From the NCBI GenBank assembly GCA_040506775.1, contig JBEVWC010000002.1, forward strand, positions 496,001 through 560,000: a stretch of 64,000 nucleotides of DNA. Direction: 5' to 3'. Shown one piece after another: positions 1 to 8,105 of this stretch. This DNA comes from Thiodiazotropha sp040506775 (lineage in GTDB: Bacteria; Pseudomonadota; Gammaproteobacteria; Chromatiales; Chromatiaceae). The notes below the pieces were generated by a model. That model did no database searches, was not told the DNA's origin, and saw only the letters and a program-made list of their open reading frames with translations. Each line of letters starts with the position of its first letter. Positions within the stretch are counted from its first letter, which is position 1. The position numbers and the translations under genes are program-made.

Positions 1-399
1 GCCGCACTTTAACCTCTGTCCCGCGCAGGAAGATCGCAATGAAATATGGGAAAATTGACCCTGCAAACTGAAGAAACCGACAGGCAGGCCGATACACAAC
101 CTGTACACATCCGTGCGAAAGGAATTCTGGTAAGGCACTGAATGGATGCCGTTCCTAAGAAGCGCGACCATGAAACAGAAAATATTATCTGAGTTCTTGA
201 TACCAATAGCCCGGCTGTCGATTAAATCGGCGCTGCATCTGCTATCAATCCCAAGCGCACGAATCGTGCCGGCGCCCTGCCCGGTTCTGGTTCCAGTCAG
301 ACACAGCATCAGGAATCCTGGTCAGGGGAGATCTCTCGAACGTCCCCACCTGAAGTATCCCTACTGACAGTTTGCCAATCCCAGTGGTTGCCCAAAACC
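1..399. other. Upstream region with no confident gene
   Basis: No convincing gene is seen in the first 399 bases. The short open frames on both strands lack a family signature and a good ribosome-binding site. A TTGATA box at 197-202 lies 17 bases before GATTAA at 220-225, a weak sigma-70-like arrangement that could serve the downstream c-di-GMP gene, but the -10 match is poor. Confidence 0.4.
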
Positions 400-3300
400 A
401 TGACTGAACCGCGTATCACGATTCCTGGCCCCTGGCAGGACTTTCCTGCGTTTGATCAGACCTCGGTCGGTATGGCTTATCTCGATCGACACGGTCACTG
501 GTTAGGGGTGAATACCGCCCTGTGCCGGATCCTGCAATCGACCCGTGAAGATCTGATGACGCGCAGGATTCAGGATTTGCTCAAGCCTGATGATGCCGAA
601 GCGGACCGGTTACATCTTTCCGATCTTACGAGTGGGGTGCTGAAACGATACAACTGTGAAGTTTTTTGCCCGGTTTCGGGTGATGCCGGCATCTGGCTAA
701 GCCTGTCACTCAACCGGGTCGAAGGCACCAACCTGCCCGATGTTTATTTCTTTGCAGTCATCCAGGACATCAGTCAGATCAAGGCCACAGAACTGGCCTG
801 CATTGCCAGTGAAAGCGCCATACGTGCACTCCACAGTGCGATGAACGAGGGTCTGGCGTTGCACGAAATTGTCTACGACGAAAGTGGCGAGGCGTCGGAC
901 TATCGAATCATCCTCGTCAACAAGGCTTACACCCGGATCCTGGGGTTGCAAAAAGCCCAGGTTGAAGGGCATCTGGCCAGTGAAGCCTATGCTGCGACAC
1001 CACCCCCATACCTGGATATCTATAAGGAGGTCGCTACCACGGGCGCAGGCATTCAGTTCGAAACAGAATATTCACCCATGGAGAAGAGCTTTTTCATCTC
1101 AGTCTTTTCACCGGGTAAAAATCAATTTGCAACGGTATTCACCGAAATCACTTCGCGCAAAAAGACAGAGCTTAACCTCAAGCAGGCATTGGCGGATTTA
1201 AATCGGGAACGTGGCTTTCTGAAATCTCTGATTCAGAATCTGCCGGACTTGATCTGGCTGAAAGATACCCAGGGCGTCTATCTTGCCTGCAATCCGGCCT
1301 TTGAAGCGTTCTTCGGCGCCAGCGAATCAGAAATTCTGGGTAAGACGGATTACGACTTCGTGTCCCGTGATGAGGCGGATTTTTTCAGGGCAAATGACCA
1401 GAACGCCCTCTCTAATGACGCCCCGACTGTGAACGAGGAATGGATCACATATGCCAGCGATGGACACCGCGCACTTCTGGAAACCACCAAGACACCAATG
1501 ATGGGTAAAGAGGGTGAAATCCTGGGTGTGCTTGGCATCGGCCATGATATTACCGAAAGAAAACTCGCGGAACAGGCCATACTGGAGAGCAGTCAACGTT
1601 ACGAGGCAGTGCTTTCAAGTACCCGTGACGGGTTCTGGGTCGTGCAGAACGAGGGTTTTCTGATCGAGGTAAATGATGCGTATTGCCGTTACAGCGGCTA
1701 TACCAAGGAAGAACTCATCGGCAAACATGTCACCGAGCTCGATGCCAAAGAGGATCGTGACAAGGCCCATGAACGGATGTTGCAGGTGATCGAGCAAGGC
1801 AGCGCAATATTCGAGACCATGCATGTGCATAAGGACGGAAGCCTGTTTCCGGTCGAGGTTTCAATCAGCCATTCCGGTTTGCAGGGTGGGCAGTTTTTCT
1901 GTTTCTTCCGGGATATCCGTGACCGCAAGGAATCCGAGTTACTGCTCGAGTTGCGCCAGAAACTGGGAGAATTGGTTTACACCGAGTCGCTCCCGACATT
2001 GCTGCGTTGTGCATTGGATACCGCGGAAATGATGACCCGCAGTCAGATCGGTTACTTTCATTTCGTTGAAAAAGACCAGGAAAACGTCACACTCCAGACT
2101 TGGTCGACCCGCACCTTGAGAGAGATGTGTTATCTCAAGGGTGAAGGACTGCACTACCCGATCAGCGAAGCAGGGGTCTGGGTGGACTGCGTCAAGCTTA
2201 GGGAACCTGTGATCCACAACGATTATGAGTCACTGCCTCATAAAAAGGGATTACCTGAAGGTCATGCCCCGGTGGTCCGTGAACTTACGGTACCCATTTT
2301 CAGAGGACAGAGGATCGTAGCTGTAATCGGTGTGGGTAACAAACCTGAGTATTATGACGATAACGACCTTTCGATCGTCACCCGCATCGCCAACATGGCC
2401 TTCGATTTTGTCGAGCACAAGCAGGCTGAACAGCAGATTCAGTACATGGCCTACAATGATGTACTGACCGGACTGCCGAATCGTCAATTACTGGCCGATC
2501 GTTTGCATCAGGCTATCGCAATGGTGCGACGCACCGATGAGCGACTCGCGATCTGCTACATCGATCTGGACGGGTTCAAACCCATCAATGACCATTTTGG
2601 TCACGATGTCGGTGACCAGTTGCTGATCGAGTTGAGTCGACGACTCACTGAAGACCTGCGTGAAGGCGACACCCTGTCCCGCCTGGGCGGTGACGAATTC
2701 GTATTACTGGTCGGTGGACTTGGAAGCATCTATCACGGTGAAGAGATCGTACAGCGGGTGCTGGATAGCATAGCCCAACCGTTTGAGATCGATCGTCGGC
2801 GGATGCATATCTCCGCCAGTATCGGGGTGACCTTTTACCCGGATGACAATGTCGATCCGGATACTCTGTTGCGACATGCAGACCAGGCGATGTACCGGGC
2901 CAAGGAGATGGGCAAGAATACCTACAGCCTGTACGACCCGATTCAGGACAAGAAGATCCATGCCCAGCAGAAGGCATTGATCGAATTTGCCCAGGCGATG
3001 GCGAAATTCGAACTCTGCCTCTTTTACCAGCCACGCATCAACCTTCGCACCGGTGAACTCGCCAGCGTGGAAGCACTGATTCGATGGAATCACCCGGAGA
3101 ACGGATTGCTCCTGCCGCGTAAGTTCCTGCATCAGATCAAGGACACCCCTCTGGAAATCGCTCTGGATGAGTGGGTCATCAAGGCAGCGCTGGATCAGCA
3201 CATGGCCTGGCGAAAACAGGGGCTCTATCTTCCGGTGAGTGTGAATCTGTGTACCCGGCATATTCAGCAGCGCAGCTTTCCGGATGACCTCAGGAAGTTG

Positions 3301-4119
3301 TTGTCGCAATACCCGGCTGAAATCACCAACTACCTGGAACTTGAAATACTTGAAACCAGTGCGATTGGCGATACCTCTCTCGTTTCCGAAATCATGTCGG
3401 AATGCAGGGATTTCGGCATCCACTTCTCACTTGACGACTTCGGCACCGGCTACTCATCTCTGACCTATTTTCACCGCTTACCGATCAGTGTTCTCAAGAT
3501 CGACCAGCACTTTGTCCGTGACATGATGGTCGATCCCAGGGATCAGGATATCGTGGAGGGGGTACTGAGACTGGCCGATGCATTGAAACGTCCGGTTGTG
3601 GCTGAGGGCGTTGAGTCCATCGAGCATGGCCTGATGCTATTGCAACTCGGTTGTCAATTTGCACAGGGTTTCGGCATTGCCAAACCCATGCCGGCAGATA
3701 CGGTGCTGACATGGACCCAGAACTGGTTGGATCAATGGGACTGGCACAACCTGCAGGACTACATTCAGGAGCCTGTCGAACCCTATGACCTGAATGTCTC
3801 CATCTTCGCCCAGAAGCACTGGCTTTCAGTGGTCAAACAGTATATTTCCTCGGGACTGACCACCCCACGACCGGAGTTGGATGAAAATGCCTGTCAGTTC
3901 ACACGCTGGTATCGGGGGATCGGTGAAATCCGCTACGGCAATCGCAAACCCTTCCCCTTCATTCAGGCGAAACATACCGAACTGCATGAACTGGCAAAAG
4001 AACTGATTCTGATTGCGGAGCATCAATCGATTGAGATGGCTCAGTCGCGACTCCACGAAGTCGAGTCACTGGGTGAAGAGCTCATTGGTCTGCTCAAAAA
4101 GCTGAACGCTCCGATTTGA
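400..4119 (+). CDS. Multi-sensor diguanylate cyclase/phosphodiesterase with C-terminal CZB domain
   Basis: A protein of about 1239 residues predicted to make and/or break cyclic di-GMP. In order: four PAS-like segments (about 15-130, 140-260, 270-395, 400-515), a GAF domain (520-690), GGDEF (695-860), EAL (870-1115) and a chemoreceptor zinc-binding (CZB) domain (1130-1235). The GGDEF motif RLGGDEF is intact. The EAL domain keeps EALIRW near residue 891, DDFGTGYSS, LKID and EGVE, so both activities look possible. The CZB part shows the expected His, Cys (CQFTRWYRG) and HxxxH ligands. I see no transmembrane segment, so it is probably cytoplasmic. ATG at 400 is preferred; an in-frame TTG lies at 388. 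It ends 15 bases before the convergent exporter gene. The CZB fusion suggests that zinc or a zinc-thiolate redox state modulates the enzyme (inference). Confidence 0.93.
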   Translation: MTEPRITIPGPWQDFPAFDQTSVGMAYLDRHGHWLGVNTALCRILQSTREDLMTRRIQDLLKPDDAEADRLHLSDLTSGVLKRYNCEVFCPVSGDAGIWLSLSLNRVEGTNLPDVYFFAVIQDISQIKATELACIASESAIRALHSAMNEGLALHEIVYDESGEASDYRIILVNKAYTRILGLQKAQVEGHLASEAYAATPPPYLDIYKEVATTGAGIQFETEYSPMEKSFFISVFSPGKNQFATVFTEITSRKKTELNLKQALADLNRERGFLKSLIQNLPDLIWLKDTQGVYLACNPAFEAFFGASESEILGKTDYDFVSRDEADFFRANDQNALSNDAPTVNEEWITYASDGHRALLETTKTPMMGKEGEILGVLGIGHDITERKLAEQAILESSQRYEAVLSSTRDGFWVVQNEGFLIEVNDAYCRYSGYTKEELIGKHVTELDAKEDRDKAHERMLQVIEQGSAIFETMHVHKDGSLFPVEVSISHSGLQGGQFFCFFRDIRDRKESELLLELRQKLGELVYTESLPTLLRCALDTAEMMTRSQIGYFHFVEKDQENVTLQTWSTRTLREMCYLKGEGLHYPISEAGVWVDCVKLREPVIHNDYESLPHKKGLPEGHAPVVRELTVPIFRGQRIVAVIGVGNKPEYYDDNDLSIVTRIANMAFDFVEHKQAEQQIQYMAYNDVLTGLPNRQLLADRLHQAIAMVRRTDERLAICYIDLDGFKPINDHFGHDVGDQLLIELSRRLTEDLREGDTLSRLGGDEFVLLVGGLGSIYHGEEIVQRVLDSIAQPFEIDRRRMHISASIGVTFYPDDNVDPDTLLRHADQAMYRAKEMGKNTYSLYDPIQDKKIHAQQKALIEFAQAMAKFELCLFYQPRINLRTGELASVEALIRWNHPENGLLLPRKFLHQIKDTPLEIALDEWVIKAALDQHMAWRKQGLYLPVSVNLCTRHIQQRSFPDDLRKLLSQYPAEITNYLELEILETSAIGDTSLVSEIMSECRDFGIHFSLDDFGTGYSSLTYFHRLPISVLKIDQHFVRDMMVDPRDQDIVEGVLRLADALKRPVVAEGVESIEHGLMLLQLGCQFAQGFGIAKPMPADTVLTWTQNWLDQWDWHNLQDYIQEPVEPYDLNVSIFAQKHWLSVVKQYISSGLTTPRPELDENACQFTRWYRGIGEIRYGNRKPFPFIQAKHTELHELAKELILIAEHQSIEMAQSRLHEVESLGEELIGLLKKLNAPI

Positions 4120-4134
4120 TCAGGCTCGTTCTTA

Positions 4135-4881
4135 TCAGAAGAACAGCAGTTTGATGATAAACACGATGAGTGCCACATAGAGCACACGCCGAATCAGCTT
4201 TTCCCCATGACTGATGGTCATGTGCGCACCCAGCCAACCGCCGATCGAGTTTCCAACCGCCAGACTCAACCCGGTCCACCAGAGTAATTGCAGATTGGAC
4301 GCGAAGATGAACAATGCCACGATCGTGTAAACCAGCACGATCATGACCTTGTACATGTTAACCCTGATCAGGTCCAGTCCCAGAACACGATGCAGGATCG
4401 GCATCAGAATGAATCCCACGCCAATCTGAATGAAGCCACCCCAGAAGCCGGCACCCACCATTAAAACATGCCCAAGTAACAGGTTACGGGGCTGGTCATT
4501 ACCGTCACTGGGTTTGACCCGGTCATGCCCAGTGGCCATCAAAATCAACACTGCGACCATCACCAAGGCAAGTATGCGGTCAAACCATACACCTTCCAGA
4601 TGAATCCCAATGGATGCACCACCCAGTGCACCCAGTGACGCCGCCGCCGCCAGACTCAACCCAAGTTTGAACTCTGCATGTCCCTTGCGCTTGAATGCAG
4701 TAATTGCGGAAATATTCTGCGCCAGGATGGCAATACGGTTGGTACCATTGGCAACGGGTCCGGGAATACCCATGAACAGCATCACGGGCACGGTCAACAA
4801 CGACCCTCCGCCTGCCATCACATTCAGCCAGCCAGCCAGCACCCCGGTGAGTGCCAGGAGCAGAATCTGCCATATCTCCAA
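4135..4881 (-). CDS. TauE/SafE (TSUP) family anion exporter
   Basis: An integral membrane protein of about 248 residues with seven to eight hydrophobic segments. The early motif with NVMAGGGSLLTVPVM is typical of the TauE/SafE family, which moves sulfite, sulfoacetate, thiosulfate or other organic anions. No ATG is suitably placed at the 5' end. TTG at 4881 has a GGAGAG sequence seven bases upstream and is preferred over the more distal TTG at 4896. It is divergent from a periplasmic rhodanese gene with a shared 220-base control region, so a sulfur anion is the likeliest substrate (inference). The sequence alone does not fix the substrate. Confidence 0.88.
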   Translation of the reverse strand: MEIWQILLLALTGVLAGWLNVMAGGGSLLTVPVMLFMGIPGPVANGTNRIAILAQNISAITAFKRKGHAEFKLGLSLAAAASLGALGGASIGIHLEGVWFDRILALVMVAVLILMATGHDRVKPSDGNDQPRNLLLGHVLMVGAGFWGGFIQIGVGFILMPILHRVLGLDLIRVNMYKVMIVLVYTIVALFIFASNLQLLWWTGLSLAVGNSIGGWLGAHMTISHGEKLIRRVLYVALIVFIIKLLFF

Positions 4882-4896
4882 GGTATTTCTCTCCAA

Positions 4897-5119
4897 ACCG
4901 TGTCATGTTTCAGATCGATGATTCCAGCTCCCTGCGCAGACCATCAACTGTTCGAATTATTGCAATTTTATTGATTTTCTTTCAATGGGTTATGCCGGCT
5001 ATTTCATATATCTCCGCGACCCCTCCAATTTTCCCAGCTCGCCCTGTCTTGCGGATTATCATGGTTGCAATTTCGTTATTTCATAAAATAACCATTTTAT
5101 GTAGTAGAGGTGTCGTTCA
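4897..5119. promoter_or_regulatory. Divergent control region of exporter and rhodanese genes, with operator-like palindrome
   Basis: An AT-rich region between divergent genes. A near-perfect palindrome with arms GTTATTT (5075-5081) and AAATAAC (5086-5092) around CATA lies about 30 bases before the rhodanese start. Its position suits an operator for a winged-helix repressor of the ArsR/BigR type, which often control rhodanese/TSUP genes, but no regulator gene is nearby. GAGGTG ahead of the ATG at 5120 is the rhodanese ribosome-binding site. Confidence 0.5.
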
Positions 5120-5716
5120 ATGAAAAAAATCATGCTATGCGCAATTGCGGCCATGGGGCTGATGAATGCTCTGGTTGTCCAGGCTGCTCCGGAACCCAAG
5201 GACCCAAAACTCCAAACCCCCTGGCATCTCTACGTCGATGCCAAAGAGGCTTATGACATGAAACAGGAGAAGGGTGCCGAAGTGCTGTTCGTGGATGTTC
5301 GCGACCCGATCGAAATCATGTTTACCGGATTTACTGATAGCGTGGATATCAACATACCCTTCAAACTCGCGAATCGCGCCGCCTGGAATCCCAAAAAGCC
5401 GGTATACCAGATGGAGGTCAACCCGGATTTCGAATCTCAGATCAGTGCCGCACTGACTGCCCGGGGGCTCGATAAATCCACCCCGATCATTCTCATGTGC
5501 CGGTCCGGCGGTACCCGGGGCGCACCCAGTGCGATGATGCTATGGGACAAGGGATATGATCAGGTCTATGTGGTGACCGATGGTTTTGAAGGTGGCACCC
5601 TCAAGGAGGGTGAGCGGAAAGGATGGCGGCTGCGCAACGGTTGGAAAAACTCCGACCTGCCCTGGTCATATAAGCTGAATCGGGAGAAGATGTATTTCCC
5701 CGCCGAAGGCTCCTGA
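5120..5716 (+). CDS. Periplasmic rhodanese-like protein
   Basis: A 198-residue protein with a cleavable-looking signal peptide ending in VVQAA, followed by one rhodanese domain. The active loop CRSGGTRG near residue 121 contains the sulfur-accepting cysteine, so a periplasmic sulfurtransferase role is plausible. The segment LFVDVRDPIE is the usual CH2A-like motif. It is divergent from the TauE/SafE exporter and followed at once by a strong intrinsic terminator, so it is probably a single-gene unit. The natural sulfur donor and acceptor are unknown. Confidence 0.9.
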   Translation: MKKIMLCAIAAMGLMNALVVQAAPEPKDPKLQTPWHLYVDAKEAYDMKQEKGAEVLFVDVRDPIEIMFTGFTDSVDINIPFKLANRAAWNPKKPVYQMEVNPDFESQISAALTARGLDKSTPIILMCRSGGTRGAPSAMMLWDKGYDQVYVVTDGFEGGTLKEGERKGWRLRNGWKNSDLPWSYKLNREKMYFPAEGS

Positions 5717-5741
5717 ATCCAGCCTTTGATATTCAAAATTA

Positions 5742-5768
5742 CCCCGCGTATTTCGCGGGGTTTTTTTA
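5742..5768 (+). terminator. Rho-independent terminator after rhodanese gene
   Basis: CCCCGCG and CGCGGGG arms (5742-5748 and 5754-5760) around TATTT, followed by a run of seven T. It is well placed 25 bases after the rhodanese stop codon. Confidence 0.93.
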
Positions 5769-5867
5769 TTGCGGGAAGCAAGTCAACAGTCCAGATTGTC
5801 AAATCATGCAGATGTTGTAAGGTAGTGTCACAGCTCACTTCAAACTGAACCAATACAATCTGATAGT

Positions 5868-6602
5868 GTGAAAAACAGTCAGTCCAGTGATGGCCAAATT
5901 CTGCCGCCGGATATCCATGGCGAACCCATCAAGGTGGCAACCTATAATGTGCACCGCAGTATCGGGCCGGACGGTATCCGCGATCTTGAACGGACTGCCC
6001 AGGTTATCAAGGAGACCGGCGCCCGAGTCATTGCGTTGCAGGAAGTCGAAGAACGTCTCGAGGATTCGCACACACTTGCCGACAGCACAGGAATGACCGC
6101 AATATCCGGCATGACCCTTGACACCCCCGACCGCCGCTATGGGAATATTCTGCTCACGAATTTCGAGATACGCTCAGCGGATGTCATCGACATCAGTTGG
6201 GAACGCCGGGAACCCCGCTCTATCATCGACGCGATGCTTGAAACACCGGGGGGTCAAACCCTGCGTTGTCTGGCAACCCATCTGGGTTTGTCCTCCCGTG
6301 AACGCAACCATCAACACCGCCTGATTGCCACGCTGTTGTCAAAACAATGGGAGGGACCGACCCTGCTCATGGGTGATCTGAATGAATGGCGTCCCTTCTC
6401 ACCGCAACTACGACGCATCGATCGGCTGCTTGGGCGCTCGCGAGGCCAACGAAGCTTTCCATCCCGTCTGCCCCTGTTACCCTTGGATCGCATCTGGATA
6501 TCACCCAACCATATGCTACGCGACATAGTCTCCCACCGGACGCAAATCAGTCGAATGGCTTCAGACCATCTGCCGGTGGTTGCACAATTGGACTTGGAAT
6601 AG
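5868..6602 (+). CDS. Endonuclease/exonuclease/phosphatase (EEP) family protein
   Basis: A 244-residue metal-dependent phosphohydrolase of the EEP (DNase I-like) fold. Signature residues are in order: N27 in ATYNVHR, E59 in ALQEVE, GDLN near 178 and SDHLP near 232. It has no signal peptide. The start is GTG at 5868 with no clear Shine-Dalgarno sequence. The fold covers nucleases and phospholipid or inositol phosphatases, so the substrate is open. A phospholipase D/VTT fusion lies across the transaldolase gene; these two families are often neighbours and that hints at phospholipid metabolism (inference). Confidence 0.87.
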   Translation: MKNSQSSDGQILPPDIHGEPIKVATYNVHRSIGPDGIRDLERTAQVIKETGARVIALQEVEERLEDSHTLADSTGMTAISGMTLDTPDRRYGNILLTNFEIRSADVIDISWERREPRSIIDAMLETPGGQTLRCLATHLGLSSRERNHQHRLIATLLSKQWEGPTLLMGDLNEWRPFSPQLRRIDRLLGRSRGQRSFPSRLPLLPLDRIWISPNHMLRDIVSHRTQISRMASDHLPVVAQLDLE

Positions 6603-6708
6603 TGAAGCCGTTTGCCTGCCATATTGCACAATACGCACATGGCTTGAACAGCCTACATCACCGTGTGGCACCTGCTCCTCTCGCGGATAACCATGATCGT
6701 CAGGTAAG

Positions 6709-6754
6709 CTAGTGGGCCGACTGAGAGTTGCCGAATTTACCGAGCGGCCCACTG
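6709..6754. repeat. Partial copy of palindromic repeat
   Basis: The stretch from 6718 to 6754 closely matches the reverse complement of the left half (10317-10353) of the 98-base palindrome at 10317-10414. The CTAGTGGGCCG arm (6709-6719) pairs with CGGCCCACT near 6744-6752. It lies between the convergent EEP and transaldolase genes and could also act as a transcription stop for either. It is a degenerate or deleted relative of the longer element. Confidence 0.75.
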
Positions 6755-6769
6755 GAGCAGTCTCCTGTA

Positions 6770-7909
6770 CTAGTCATTCACAGCCGCTATGAGCTGGTCC
6801 TGTTTACCACGGATATCATCCAACAACCGGTCGTAAGCCGAGATGAATTTGTCGACCCCCTCCTCCACCAGGCGCTGGGTAATCACTTCAATATCGATAC
6901 CCAAGGGTCCGAGCTGATCGATGATTGCGCGGGCCTCATCGAAGCCCTCTTCAATGCTTCGACCAGGATTGCCGTGATCATTGAAGGCATTTGCAGTTTT
7001 CGAGGGTATGGTCGAAATCGTGTGATCGCCGATCAGAGGATCGATGTACATGACATCGGAATAATCCGGGTTCTTGGTACCGGTACTCGCCCATACGATC
7101 CGTTGCGGCCGGGCCCCGCGCTGGTCCAGTTCACCCCAACGTTCGCTGCTGATGATCTCCTGAAAATCCCTGTAGGCCAACTTGGCATAGGCAACTGCGG
7201 TCTTTCCCATCAGCTGCCGTGCGGTCTCCTTCTCAGCCTCAGGGAAGGGTGCGGCTGCCATTCTTTCGAGCTGCTCGTCCACTGCAACATCGATACGGCT
7301 GAGAAAGAAACTCGCCACTGAACTGACCCGTTCCAATCCCAGACCATCTGCCAGGCGGCGCTCCAGGGCGCGTATATGGGTCAGGTGAGTCTCACGATAC
7401 GCCTGCAGTCCGAAGAGCAGTGTGATGTTTACATTGATACCGCGATAGATCAGTTCTTCAACAGCTTCGAGTCCCTGAGGCGTGCCTGGGACCTTGATGT
7501 AAAGGTTGGGCCGGTCGACCCGGTTCCACAGATCCTGAGCCTGCTGCAGAGTGGCTTCCTTGTCATAGGCAAAGCGGGGAGATACCTCCAGACTGACATA
7601 TCCGTCCAAGCCGTCGGTCTGCTCGTACAAGGGTCGCAAGGTATCGCAGGCTGTTGTGACGTCTTCGATCGCGAGCGCCTGAAAGATGCTTTCCGAATCC
7701 AGGTCACGCCGGAGACCGCCTGCAATATCCCCGTCATAACGTTGCGAATGGCTGATACTGTTCTGGAATATCGCCGGGTTTGTTGTGATACCCGCAAGGG
7801 CATTGTCCTGAATGTGGCGGCTGATCACGCCTTCTTCCAGCATGTCTCGGGAAAGCTCATCGAGCCAGAATTTTTGTCCAAATTGCTGCAGTTTTGCGAG
7901 AGAATTCAT
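6770..7909 (-). CDS. tal: Transaldolase
   Basis: A 379-residue transaldolase of the longer bacterial subfamily. It transfers a dihydroxyacetone unit between sedoheptulose 7-phosphate and glyceraldehyde 3-phosphate in the non-oxidative pentose phosphate pathway. The Schiff-base lysine is K139 in NLYIKVPGT, and the GITTNPAIF motif near residue 40 and NVTLLF-like NITLLFG strand are present. It is a cytosolic enzyme. It appears to be transcribed alone, with a repeat element just past its stop codon. Confidence 0.96.
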   Translation of the reverse strand: MNSLAKLQQFGQKFWLDELSRDMLEEGVISRHIQDNALAGITTNPAIFQNSISHSQRYDGDIAGGLRRDLDSESIFQALAIEDVTTACDTLRPLYEQTDGLDGYVSLEVSPRFAYDKEATLQQAQDLWNRVDRPNLYIKVPGTPQGLEAVEELIYRGINVNITLLFGLQAYRETHLTHIRALERRLADGLGLERVSSVASFFLSRIDVAVDEQLERMAAAPFPEAEKETARQLMGKTAVAYAKLAYRDFQEIISSERWGELDQRGARPQRIVWASTGTKNPDYSDVMYIDPLIGDHTISTIPSKTANAFNDHGNPGRSIEEGFDEARAIIDQLGPLGIDIEVITQRLVEEGVDKFISAYDRLLDDIRGKQDQLIAAVND

Positions 7910-8105
7910 GGTGGGTTCCCTTTTGTCAGAATTTATTCTTGGTTACACAGGAACTGATACCAGAAATGTATAAAGGTTCTGTGACAAACAATCATAATCC
8001 GGAGGGAAATATACAATTCCTTGAAAGGATTCCACTGAACTGCCCGCTTCTCAATGAATCACTGCTAAGCGATGGAAACCTCGCCCAAGGCCCCCCAACA
8101 CAGGT

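Noticed and set aside
9..367. Short frames at the left edge on both strands
   Set aside because: No homologous signature, poor ribosome-binding sites and mutually overlapping.
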